From Campanula takesimana (Eukaryota > Streptophyta > Magnoliopsida > Asterales > Campanulaceae), in NCBI GenBank assembly GCA_026119855.1, contig JAOWBW010000039.1, forward strand, positions 186,001-250,000: a stretch of DNA of 64,000 bases. The letters run 5' to 3'. A model generated the notes under the pieces. The model was not told the origin of the DNA. It worked only from the letters and a program-made list of their open reading frames with translations, and ran no database searches. Below, one piece after another: positions 11,091-21,855 of the stretch. The position numbers and the translations under genes were made by a program. Numbering within the stretch: position 1 is the stretch's first letter; each line of letters opens with the position of its first letter.

Positions 11091-12057
11091 TCTGTGAACG
11101 TACGTGCAAGACTGGAAGTTCATATCTAAAACTTGTTATTGAGGAAAATACTCTCTCCGTCCCAACAAAAATGATTTCTATGAAAGAAGTGCTTAGCACA
11201 GTACTGCGTGTAGTTTAGTGCCGTAGGCTAGTTAATTTCAATTAAGTAGTAGTATAAATTATGGTTTGGTCTTTAAGCTTTACCTCTGTTTAGAAAGATA
11301 AATATCAAGAAACAGGTACATCTTGTCCATGTAGCAACTTCTAGCTCGCTTTAATTAAACAATGAGATTGATATACTCTCTGTGTCACAAAACGATTGTC
11401 GGAAATTGCTTTTAATCAAGAGCAGTTTCGAACATCGAACGTTCATTTTGAAACAGAGGTAGTATCTTATTATATCTACAGCTCATTAAAGAAGGGCCGA
11501 CTTTCGTTTTAGCAATTCATAAGTGGTATGTTTAGTTTTAATTATAATCGACAGTGCTTAAAACTTATTGCCATAAATTCTTGAAATTTGAAGCACATTC
11601 TTTATGTCTTTTCTATTAGTGACAACTTCTTTTCCTATCCAAAAACAAGTTTAAAAAAATGTAAGAATTAATTACCATCAAAAGGGAAAATAATGGAACT
11701 ATGCAATGTACTATAGCCTTAGTTACAGAAAAGATATTGTACTAGTTAGTGACCACATAATGCAATGTATTTTTGAGAGTTTTTTCAAATAATGCAACCT
11801 GTTAAATTTTATTAACAAATCCATTAAAAATGTAACACCAGTTACTAATTTAACAAAGCCCCTTCTCCCTAACTAACAACTCTTAAACAAGAACACCCCT
11901 TTCATCTTCATCTCCAATTCTGCTCTTAACCCAATATTGAACTTGAAATAGAACAAAAAATCAAACTCAAAATCGAACAAAAAAAGAACCAAAAATCCAA
12001 CCCAAAATCAAATCAAAATCTAATAATTTCGAACCCTAGGCGAAATTGAATCGATTC
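11091..12057. other. 3' flank of B3 copy 2 and dispersed repeat
   Basis: Bases 11100-11700 match the 3' flank of copy 4 (24470-24960), including the MITE-like CTCTCCGTCCCAACAAAAATG and TTTAGAAAGATAAATATCAA. A second Stowaway-like fragment lies at about 11377-11463. Bases 11700-11985 are the inverted partner of the repeat at 7401-7695. No gene. Confidence 0.6.
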
Positions 12058-13119
12058 AACACCCAAAAACTTTGGGTACACGATAGTCGGAGGTGCGTAA
12101 GAGTAATCGTTCATGTGGAGACACAAACTTGAGTTGACGCATGAGTTTATGAGATAAACAGCAGTGTTAATTGCTTCTAACCAAAATTTATAAGGAAGAT
12201 GTGCATTAGATAAAAGACATAAACCGATTGCAACAATATGGCGATGTTTGCGTTCAACAATTAATCCCATTTTGTTGGGGAGTATAGGGACAAGTAATTT
12301 GATGCTTAATACCAAATTTATAAAGAAAAAAAGTAAACACCCGGCTAGTGAACTCACCCCCATCAGTTTGTACAACTTTAACAGTATGAATGGCAGTGAT
12401 GCGACGAGATAGTTGATTTTCAATGTGTGTTTTGAAAGATGCAAAAATTTGAGTTAAATCAGATTTATGAAATAAGAGGAACAACCACACATAACTAGAA
12501 TAATCATCAACTATAGATAAATAAAAACAATGTCCATTCAAAGAATTAACGGGGCAGGACCCCAAACATCAAAATGAAGCATATCTAAGGGGTGTGAAGA
12601 ATTAAAGGCCATACGGGAAAAAGGGAGTTTATTAGACTTGCCGAAAGGGAAAATATGACAACATTGTTGTTCATTTATTTTCATAAGTAACGGTATGCTA
12701 GACCGTTGACACAAAACTTTAAGGATAGGAGTTGAGGGATGTCTCAAGCGAGCATGCCATGTTTCCTGACTCGAGCGTTCTCCAAGAAGAGTAATAGGAT
12801 TACTGAAGGACTCCTTATTGAACGTGAGCTTATAAAGACCACCAGAATTACTGCCAGAGATACGGGTCTCCAGAGTCTTTTTGTCCTTAACAAGAAAACC
12901 ACAAGGATCAAGTTCAAAATAACAGTTATTATCTTTTCAAAACTGGCGAATAAATAATAAAGGTTTATGAAGTTTCGGAACATAGAGGATGTTACGAAGA
13001 CAATATGAACGATTACTAATAGGTAATGATGTGCTACCAACATGAGATATGTGTAAATGTGAGCCATTACAAAAAACAACTGTATTTTTACTGGAGAAGG
13101 GGGACAGATCATTCGTCAT
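12058..13119 (-). pseudogene. Copia integrase region (decayed)
   Basis: The 13119-12937 frame resembles the segment before and around the integrase zinc finger (RNILYVPKLHKPLL). The 12565-12254 frame holds the catalytic core with SIVDDYSSYVW and VVQTDGGEFTS, the first two acidic residues of the DDE triad. A frameshift at PYTPQQNGI moves the ERKHRHIVAIGL and PYKFWLEAINTAVYLIN parts to the 12444-12013 frame. The sequence ends soon after, so no RT is present. Confidence 0.8.
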
Positions 13120-13188
13120 GTGGTCTGTGGCACCTGAGTCAAGAACATAAGACTGTTGACGTGCAAAGTAAGCGGTACTGGAAGTATC

Positions 13189-14240
13189 TTAACAAGCACA
13201 AGCACTATGACCGGTTTGAAAGCATAGTTGACAAACCATATCTGGATCAAAGGCTGGTTCATTAAAAGGAGGAGTGGGTAACAACACGCGGCCACGACCC
13301 ATGGAGTGACCCAAAGAAAAACCGCCCCGATCAGAACCCATATTACGCTGATTATTGTTGCTGTTACCATGGCCTTTAGACTGGCGGCGGTTATAGCCGC
13401 CCCTGTTACCCAACTGCCATTGACCACCGCCACTGTTACCTAACTGCCATTGACCACCGCCACGTCCGCCAACGATGTCCATTGCGACGATTTCTGCTTG
13501 TATGACCCTCACAAGAATTACCTGTCGGCTGTTTTTCTCCTAGCAAAGCCGCCGACTGCTGGACAAGGACATTGAACTTCTCTTGTAGCATCTCCTCTTT
13601 GAGTAGGAGTTCAGTGAGATCATCGATCGTAAGAGTCAGACGACTATGGATAGCCGTAGTGGAGGTAAGAAATTCCTTAAACTCAGAACCAAGTCCTCCC
13701 AAGATCCGTTGAATCACCGCACTGTCGTTGACTTGAACACACACAACAATAAGGGCATCGCAGATGGTGGAAGCCTGAAGAAGGTAGTCAAAAACTATCA
13801 TATCGGATGCCTTTTTGAGATCATGGAGATGGTCCTTTAGATATGCAATTTGCAAGCGGAAGTGGCTCCAAAGCGTTTGGCAAGGACAGCCCATATTTTG
13901 GGAGCGGTGTCAAACGAGTTTAGATAGGGTTGTATTGCCGGGGTAACGGTTCCCTTAATCCAACTACAAACCAGATCCGTACCTGTTTCTCAGATTTCAT
14001 GTTGCAGATTAGGTTTCCCGTCTGCGAGGGTTGCAGCAGGACACACCGGATCAAGAAGAAAAAGGATTTTGTGGGTATAGAGCAAGTTTTGAACAAGGTT
14101 CTCTAGTTAACATAGTTGTCCTTGGTGAGAAACGCCTGTCCCATGATAGCTCCCGAATTATAGAACACCGGTAGAGTGAGTTTGGAAGAAAAGGGTTCCA
14201 GAAGAAGGGATTCGGCTGAAGACTGAGAGCCTGTCATTGC
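13189..14240 (-). pseudogene. Copia gag (UBN2-type) with zinc knuckle
   Basis: The 13894-13436 frame resembles copia gag (DLLQAST-like segment, ILGGLGSEFKEFLTS, LTIDDLTELLLKEE). The 13512-13189 frame continues with a G/N/R-rich nucleic-acid-binding stretch and a CX2CX4HX4C knuckle (CQLCFQTGHSACAC). At least one frameshift separates them. The start region up to 14240 is not in one frame. Confidence 0.75.
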
Positions 14241-14402
14241 TTCTGACGAATATAGAGAGGGATAGAAGAAGGGAGAGATGAGCGGAAGCCTATTCTTTGA
14301 TTGTATAGTTAGACTGATACCATGTAAACGTAGGGTTTACACACGACACATGAGAGAAAGAGAGGCAGGCGATGGGAACAACGGTTTCCTTGTTATTGAA
14401 TA

Positions 14403-14714
14403 CTCCCTCCGTCCCAGCACAAGTGAGATTTCTTTCCTTTTTGGGACGTCCCACTAAAAGTGAGACTGCCTAAAATAGAAATGTTTCAACCCCACTCATT
14501 CACTCTCTTCATTTTCCACCGCTCATTTTATTCAACCAACACTAGTATTTATCCCACTCATTCTCTCTCTTCATTTTCCACCACTCAATTTATCCAACTA
14601 ACACTACTATTCACTCCACTCATTCTCTCTCTTCATTTTCTACCACACATTTACTAGTTTTTCTTAATTAGTGTGTAAGCTCCTCTAGTCCTACTTGTGT
14701 TGGGACGGAGGAAG
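14403..14714. mobile_element. Stowaway-like MITE inside copia LTR
   Basis: A 312-bp element with CTCCCTCCGTCCCAGCACAA at one end and the inverse of CTTCCTCCGTCCCAACACAA at the other, flanked by TA (14401-14402, 14715-14716). These are the hallmarks of Tc1/mariner-type Stowaway. The interior contains three direct copies of CACTCATTCTCTCTCTTCAT-like sequence about 60 bp apart. It inserted after the copia element did. Confidence 0.9.
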
Positions 14715-15509
14715 TACAAACGATAATGCATACATATATACAACCGTGTGTAGCTTAGAGAGGAAGGTTTAGGACTCTTTCTTAGACTAAGATATACTCC
14801 CTATATACATAAGTATCCCTAAATATAATACTAACTAACCATAAATACAAGATAATTACATGGCCTAAAGATATGGAAAATATTTGTCATATATACGTCT
14901 CGTCTAGTAATCTATATATGTGTATATATATCTGCGCGCACACACACACACACACATATATATATATCATCCTTTTCATATGAACAAGTTATTTTGTGTT
15001 GATGTACTTTCCTTTCGACAGCAGGACCTTCTCACTTTAGTCAACAAACAGACCTCATATCGAAGGAGGGTTGTTTTAAAAAGAAAGAAAAGAAGAAGCG
15101 TTTTGAAATAAAATCTGGAAGAGAAAGGAATGCAGTCTTTTCTCCAGAAACAAGTTCACATGCTCAATACGGATCATCAAAAAAGAAAATAAATCGGAAA
15201 GATTTTTTTTTTTGAATCTTTTACCTCAAAGCGTCCTTACTTTGAAGAACATATTAAGTTGTATCATATTGAAGTCATGTTCTCTGGTATGAACCTTCTC
15301 TTTTATTTAGCCAACTTATATGTGTATTAGCTTATTATTAGATACTCGAGCATAGTGAGTATATATACGTGTGTATGTATTTCTTGGTCCTTTTTTTTTT
15401 GTCATCATTAGCACAAATATTTTTCAAGAAAATGACTGAATTAATAATTGCAGCATATTCCGACTGTATTTTCTCGGAATCATTCTCTGTATGAGAAAAC
15501 AAAGATGGT

Positions 15510-18500
15510 TGTTAGTACCTCACTATGACTAATCACCAATTAATCTGTAACGACCCCAAAATCCGTTTCAAGTATTTTAATATTTATTTTATATTTTGAG
15601 AAATTTTTATCTAAAATTATGTGTGCATTTTATGTGTTGCATCATCTTATATGAATTGCACATTTTAATTGATTATTTGTGTTAGTTAAAATGTTAGTAG
15701 TAAAGTTTATTAGGGGAGTTAAAGTGTTAATGGAAAGTATAGGGGCCTTAGTGAAAGTATAGTTGAGGGGTTTATGTGTTAAAAGTGGAATTGGAGGGGC
15801 TTTAGTGTATGGGTATAAATACCAATCAAGGCTTACTTACCTTCACAATTTCACTACCTGGGAATGAATGAGGCAACACACACACACACACACTAGAAAT
15901 CACTCTCTCTGGGTTATGAACAACAAAGGTTAGGGTTCTTCTTTATTAATTTCCTCATTTTTATTTACTACTCCATTTTCAAATCTAATTACATATAAAT
16001 GTTCAGGGTGTTGAATAGAGTACATCTACCGATCAATATTATTTTTCTTGACATCTTTTCCGGAAAATAGGTAAGTTACTAATCCCCCTTTAAATGTTAA
16101 AATGGTCATAAGTATGCTTTATATGCTTTATATATGATAAAACAATGTTTTGATATGTTTTATTTATACTTGTAATTTTGGGACAAAGGGAGTGGTATGA
16201 AAATGGTATTGTTGGGTGTTAGTATGGTTCTTAGCTGAGTTTTAGCCTTTGTGAAGTTGCAAAAGTTAAGTGTTGCAAGTATTGGTAATTTTGGGGTTGT
16301 GAAACAAAAGGAGTGAACTTTGGTTAAGTTTTTAGGTCTGCCGGGTGATGTGGGCGGCCGCCCAAAAATGGGCGTGCGGCCGCACACCTATCTGAAGGGT
16401 TTTCTTCATGGAACAGAGCATTTTGGGCGGCCGCACAGCCCTGTTTGGGCGACCGCCCAGTTATCTGGAAAAGTTTGGAGTTTTCAAACTAAGGGGTTTA
16501 AAGGTCAATCTTGGTCTAGTTTTTGGGTAGTGTCCTAAAGTAGTTAGATGATTGTTGTGGATCACTAAAGTGGTAGAATTGGTTCCTTTGTGAACACAAG
16601 TATTGTGAAATGTTAGTAATGGATTAAGTGAGCATTGTGTAATGTGTTGAATGGTTCATCTTCTTGATGTGTTTGGCATGGTTCCCTACATTGGAATCAT
16701 TGTCCCTGATTGGTGTTTAAGCAAGTATTTCTGTAGGGTGCTTGCGTGTAAAGTCCAGCTGGTACTTTTGTATGTGTTGGGCAGTGATAGGGATTATAAT
16801 GGTCTCCCGAGCCAAGTACATTGTAAGGCTCCTATCATTGGTTTCCCATTTTTAACCCCCTTCCTTAGGCCAAAGGTTGGGCACTTTGGGTTATGACTTT
16901 GTGTCATTTTCCCCGTTGTTGTTGTTGTTGTTGTTTGGTTCCGGAACCCGTTTCAGCTCTTCGATGCTGCTCAGTTGATGCCTCTCAGATGGCTATTGTT
17001 TGATTCGAGAACCTTGGCTCAGTATCCATGTATGAGTGTTCATTTCCGCTTTATGTGTTGCATGATGAGTTGGTCGTTATTTCCAACCGGTATGGGACGG
17101 TTGGCGATAGGGAGCCTCTCATATTATGTGCTATGTGCTATATGATCATTTGTGGCATTGTTCCTTTATGTTTATCATATTAGCATGTAATGTAGTTGCA
17201 TTTTAGTAGCTTACTGAGATTTATTCTCACCCCTTATTTGTTTACTGTTTTAGATAAAGGCGAGTCCAGGGGATAGGACACTTTGGCACGGGAGGACGTT
17301 GAAAGTGGTAAGAGTTGGGATTTGTTTTGGTCAAGGTTACATTACATAGATGTATAACCTTTTGGGTAGAGTTTCCTTGACTTCATCATCTTGTAATACC
17401 TATATTTTGGATAAGGTCGGTGTGTGTACATTTGTATAAATGTTTGTAAGACTTCGGGCTAAGTACTTTCGTTTGTGAAAGTGGTTTGAAAAGTTGGTTT
17501 GAAAGTCAGTGGAAGTCTTTGAACTTCAGGTGTTGATTTTGTTAAGTTTTATGAAAGTATATTTCGAAAAATTTTCAAAAGGTGTTTTATAACGTCTTCC
17601 ATTCGTGTCCCGAGCGTGGGGCCAAGTAGGACCACGGGTCTGGGGCGCGACATAATCATAGTAAACATGTTTTGATAAATAAATAATCAAACTCAGTTGA
17701 TTACAAGTCTGCATAACAAAAAACAAAGACCTGAGCACAGGCAACCCAAAGACAAAGTCCAACAGCTAAGCTGTAGTGCATCCACTCAACTCAACAGTCA
17801 AAACATTACATGATCTACCTCTCATCTATATATCAAAAAAACTGAAGAACCATCATTTACAGACTCATTTTCAGTCCAATGAATCATCAAGATGCCAATT
17901 ACAAACAAGCTTCAAAAGAAAAAGCCTCAAAGGCCCAACAGCTAAGACACCTGTTTGAACAGCTAAGCCTGTTCTTGGCCAACAGCTATCTCTGCCACAT
18001 CAGATCCTTGAAGATCAATTATTCCAATAAATTGAAACATTCTCCCAATCATTGGAATAAACCCATATTGAAGCTTGATCAAGTCTGCATAGCTCTCCAC
18101 CCAGATTGACAACTTGCACCCAACCAAGTATTAAATGTATCAGTCAACTTGACTTGAACCATTACTCCTCTGCACCTTTGTCCCCCAACGGCTATATGCC
18201 AACCCATATATAAAGGAGCATACTGACATGTTGTCAAGTAACCTTTAACTTTGAAACCCTTTACACCCTTTTAAACCCCTGCATTCCATTTGCTCTCGCT
18301 CTCTGCTATTTTCTGCAATATTGAGTATTTGCATAAAACCCTGCATATATTGTGCCATCTTGCACCAAGTTACAACCCTCAACTAGCCAGCTAACAGCCA
18401 AGCTATTTCTTTGTAAACTCTTGTGATTTTACTTTTTCTTTTTCTTTTCTCGCTTCGAAATAAGCAACCTTAATTGAAGTGTCAATTAAGTAGAGGGGGT

Positions 18501-18788
18501 TCTAGGAACTTGCCTTATCAATTCTTGTAACTATTAGTGAAGAGAATATTATAGTGAATTGGTCTCACTGTTCTTCAACAGTGGGGTGAATGTAAGAGAA
18601 GGGTTTTGCCTCTGAACCACTTTAAAAATCCTGTGTACACTCTTGTTCATACACTTATACACACACTGCACATTGTCCTTTTATTCATTACTTATTTATA
18701 TTCCGCTGCATAATTCTTTTCATTTATTATTCCTCAACAGCTGTCCAAGTTTTAATCAATCTGTTTATTAAGTCAACAGGGCCTTTCA
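15510..18788 (+). mobile_element. Copia (SIRE-like) solo LTR in B3 copy 3 exon 4
   Basis: Begins TGTTAGTACC, ends GGGCCTTTCA, with a perfect 5-bp duplication ATGGT (15505-15509 and 18789-18793). Without the nested gypsy LTR and its duplicated site it is about 1167 bp. Parts such as the CAATTCTTGTAACTA block, CCACTTTAAAA and CCGCTGCATAA match the solo LTR at 26362-27345 and, inverted, the LTR at 33122-34042. All three belong to one copia family. Only one LTR is left, so the full element was lost by LTR-LTR recombination. Confidence 0.88.
15546..17652 (+). mobile_element. Ty3/gypsy solo LTR nested in copia solo LTR
   Basis: Begins TGTAACGACCCC, ends GGGGCGCGACA, 2107 bp, flanked by a perfect TAATC duplication (15541-15545 and 17653-17657). 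The family is inferred from length and end sequence; no internal region remains. It contains four copies of a GC-rich GGGCGGCCGC word between 16350 and 16470. Confidence 0.85.
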
Positions 18789-19152
18789 ATGGTGTTACTT
18801 AGTGACAAGGGGAAGACCTGGGAGGTGTATTCCATACCTTACGGTAGTGGAGGCTTCAACGTTCGTTTCTATGAAGGATGGGGAGATTTTTCACGAGATA
18901 TCAATCTCATGGAAAATGATGTTTGCATATTTGAGCTTGTGGCCCAAAGGAGATGAAGGTGCATATATTCCAATCGGGATCTGGTAGCTGATCTGTGAAC
19001 GTACGTTGGAGATTCGAGGTTCATATCTTTCGTGCGTCTATCTCTAGTAAAGAAGTGCCTAGCACAGTACTCGATATAGTTTAGTGTGGTGTGTAGTTTA
19101 TTTCAATTAAGGATCATGTGTTTTTTACAAACCGAAGTTTCTCTTTTTATTA

Positions 19153-19210
19153 CTCCCTCCGTCCCAAATGAAAGACCGGAAATGGGATTAGCGTTTTGGG
19201 ACGGAGGGAG
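19153..19210. mobile_element. Mini Stowaway-like MITE (58 bp)
   Basis: Near-perfect ends CTCCCTCCGTCCCAAA and TTTTGGGACGGAGGGAG flanked by TA. Same core and same position relative to the gene as 3364-3425. Confidence 0.75.
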
Positions 19211-19212
19211 TA

Positions 19213-20160
19213 GTTTACTGCGGTATTTAGTTTATTTCAGTTAAGGACCATGTCTGTAGTTCAAATCACTAATAGCATCTTCCTTTACTTCAATCTTAAC
19301 CTAAAATAGTGTTTTTCATGGGAAGTTTAGTTTAACAAGGAAACAGAAATGATAGGAGGAGCACTCAAAGTGGAACCTAAGGCATTGAAAAAAGGTTTAA
19401 TATATATAGAGAGAGGATGAAAAATACTAAGAAAAACTTAGATATTAATGACATAAATCATAATAAGTTGAACTGAAATGATTATGATGTTAAAAACATG
19501 AAGGATTCAAGAACAACTGAATTGGATCATTCTTAACTGGTTTTGTGCTGATATTAAAGGATTAATGTTTATCTAGGGGCTAAAAAAAGGCGGACCAACA
19601 AAGTATTATGGATGATTTTAACAAACAAGTAGGGGATCAACTGAGACATTTATTTTGAATTGATGTGGTTCATAGTTTTGGGGTTTTAGTACTCAGTATA
19701 TTTTACTTTCTGGGTTCGATTTTTATCTATGTCTGGAGTAGTAACTTTCTGGCTACATTGTTTCATCCCTTGATAAAGTTTCTTTCTGGGCAAGGAAATT
19801 GGTCATTTATTACATCACCTTAAACATCAATATACTAGTTCTTAGTTTTTGGTTCAAAAAGTTATTTAAGAATCGTGACAATATAAATCCTCTTCGTAAC
19901 TGGTTTTGTGCTAATATTAAAGGATTATGGTTTACGCAAGGTTAACATTTTCTAACTCATCAACAAAATAGTTCAACAAAAAATATTTGTAACTCACACT
20001 GGCACAAACACACAGAAAATATCAACATCCTTCCTACTTTCTGTTTTTTTTGTATATCTTCAAAAGAGAAAAAGGAAATCCATTCACTGCCCTCATCAAT
20101 ATGGTGCAGCCTGCATGAGAATTGAATGGAAGCCATTAAACTCTATAACAAACAATTGCA
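19213..20160. other. Intergenic with a short direct repeat
   Basis: AACTGGTTTTGTGCT plus ATATTAAAGGATTA occurs at about 19536-19567 and again at 19899-19927. No other feature was seen. From 20104 the leader shared with copy 2 begins. Confidence 0.5.
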
Positions 20161-20165
20161 CCACA

Positions 20166-20166
20166 T

Positions 20167-20206
<40 letters not shown>
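20166..20206. repeat. (TC)n microsatellite in B3 copy 4 leader
   Basis: About 20 TC units, expanded relative to the CTCTCTCT run at the same place in copy 2 (about 9196). In both it lies 3' of the CACCACATCTCTTCTC leader block. Confidence 0.9.
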
Positions 20207-20208
<2 letters not shown>

Positions 20209-20281
20209 CCTCTATCTCTTTGCAACAATTACTACTGATACTGAACTCTAGTTACATTATTATCTCTCTATATAATCTATT

Positions 20282-20633
20282 TTTTTTTTTTTTTTTTTTT
20301 TTGATGCCCAGGTTCACCAACTTGGCCAGACTTACGGTTGCTCGGCCTAGCTCCGCCAACTACTCCTGGGGGTAGTAGTTCCGGTCCCTCTTCCCTACCA
20401 CCCGTTAAATCGCGGGATGTGCCTCAGTAGCCAGGGTTTGAGCACATGTCAACTGATAACACAATAGAAGGTCCGACCCCGGAAAAGAGCCCGGAGAGCT
20501 CCGTTGTGCCAGGACTTACGGTTGCTCGGCCCTGGCACTAATTGCTCCCACCAGGAATCGAACCCACACTCTATGCCTCCAGCTCAACAACTTATGTCCC
20601 CCTCCTTAACCACTGAGCTATGCCCCGGGGGAC
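20282..20633 (-). mobile_element. tRNA-derived SINE upstream of B3 copy 4
   Basis: On the - strand it starts at 20633 with a tRNA-like head, has an A-box TAGCTCAGTGG (20620-20610) and a B-box GGTTCGATTCC (20564-20554), and ends in a 20-base A tail (T run at 20282). ATCTATT flanks it at 20275-20281 and 20634-20640. The body carries an internal duplication of ACTTACGGTTGCTCGGCC (20331-20348 and 20513-20530). It separates the conserved leader of copy 4 from the parts it joins in copy 2, so it is younger than the copy 2/4 duplication. Confidence 0.9.
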
Positions 20634-20680
20634 ATCTATTCTTTTTGATTTCATAACAAGCACACATTCACACACAGACA

Positions 20681-21100
20681 CTCATGTTCTCTCTCTAAAA
20701 GCTAAGCCAGGTCAGGGCTTCTTTCACTACCTTTAATTTTGCATTTCTTGAACTTTTGTCCAAAAACCAACTTTCTTTCTCCAATAACTTATTGTCATTT
20801 TTCTTTCTTCTCCATTCCCCTTACTCTTTTTTTTTCCTTCAAAAAGATTCAGACTCAGATTTGCGAGGGATGGCGGGAAAAGGGTGTGTGCTCATGTTCT
20901 CTCTCTAAAAGCTAAGCCAGGTCAGGGCTTCTTTCACTACCTTTAATTTTGCATTTCTTGAACTTTTGTCCAAAAACCAACTTTCTTTCTCCAATAACTT
21001 ATTGTCATTTTTCTTTCTTCTCCATTCCCCTTACTCTTTTTTTTTCCTTCAAAAAGATTCAGACTCAGATTTGCGAGGGATGGCGGGAAAAGGGTGTGTG
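20681..21100 (+). repeat. Perfect 210-bp tandem duplication at the B3 copy 4 start
   Basis: 20681-20890 and 20891-21100 are identical as far as I can read. Each unit holds the last part of the leader, the ATG and the first seven codons. Copies 1 and 2 have one unit. Perfect identity suggests a very recent event or an assembly artefact. Confidence 0.9.
20870..20908 (+). CDS. Upstream ORF (12 codons) made by the duplication
   Basis: The first of the two duplicated start codons reads seven codons of the real protein, then runs into the second leader copy and stops at TAA (20906-20908). It ends 171 nt before the main ATG at 21080. If transcription starts upstream of both units, this uORF would precede the main frame and could lower translation. 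No product function is implied. Confidence 0.5.
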   Translation: MAGKGCVLMFSL

Positions 21101-21799
21101 TTTGGGAGTGATAATATGGTGACAGACACGAGGCCTTATTTCTTCAAGATTTTCTTGGACGATCTCAACATGACTGAACATTTGGTAAGATTAATTTTAC
21201 CTTTTTTCTTCTATTAAATATATATCTTATGGAATTCTTTTGTGTCTTTTCAGGTTTGTTGTACAAAATTAGTAATAATGCAAGTGTTCATATTTACTAT
21301 TTGGCTTATTTAAGTTCAAGAAAATATTGTCTTCAGAAACTTTACTTTTATAGTTACATAACTCAGCCCAAGATGCGTTTTTGTTCAGCAAGTTTTCATA
21401 TAAACTTTACTGTTAATTTTTCTGTTCATTGTCGTAGCGCATTCCACCTGACTTCAAGAAGCATATTCTTCAAGATTTGCGCGTTAGTTCAAAAGCGTTT
21501 CTCAGGGGACCCTCAGGTGGAATTAGGCATGTCAGAGTAGTCAAAACTGATAACGAAATTTTCCTGGAAGATGGGTGGAAGAAATTTGTAAGAGAGAATT
21601 CTTTAGGAAACGGTGACTATTTGCTTTTCACATATAACGGAAATCTTGGTTTTAGTGTTCAAATATTTGATGCGGATGGAATGGAGAGAGTAAGCATGCC
21701 TGATCCCAGGAAAGATCAACTTCCAATTGCCCCTGAAACCAGCAAAGGTATAACTTGAAATTTCAACCACTCTCTATATATACATATGTATATATGTAC

Positions 21800-21855
<56 letters not shown>

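Larger units (their letters stand above)
12058..14889 (-). mobile_element. Truncated Ty1/copia retrotransposon
   Basis: Read on the - strand it has a 5' LTR (14889 to 14323, TGACAAAT...CGTTTACA), a primer-binding site TGGTATCAGTCT at 14322-14311, gag, then integrase, and it stops abruptly near 12058. RT, RNase H and the 3' LTR are missing. The truncation is where exons 1 and 2 of B3 copy 3 should have been, so one deletion may have removed both. Several stops and frameshifts show the element is dead. The LTR is interrupted by a Stowaway MITE; without it the LTR is about 255 bp. Confidence 0.8.
15025..18991 (+). pseudogene. B3-domain gene, copy 3 (3' half only, split)
   Basis: Only the linker exon (15025-15286) and the last exon (15454-15509 plus 18794-18991) remain; exons 1 and 2 are gone. 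The linker exon contains an expanded T run (15198-15211) that breaks the frame. The last exon, coding for the second B3 domain, is split by a 3279-bp insertion flanked by ATGGT. Exon 4 and 3' flank resemble copy 1 most closely (FYEGWG-type residues and the mini-MITE 3' of the gene). It cannot make the family protein. Confidence 0.85.

Noticed and set aside
16160..16896. Short frames inside the gypsy solo LTR
   Set aside because: The LTR has exact ends and target duplication; the frames have no domain content.
20115..20375. 86-codon Ser/Leu/Phe-rich frame
   Set aside because: It runs through the (TC)n tract, a T run and into the SINE.
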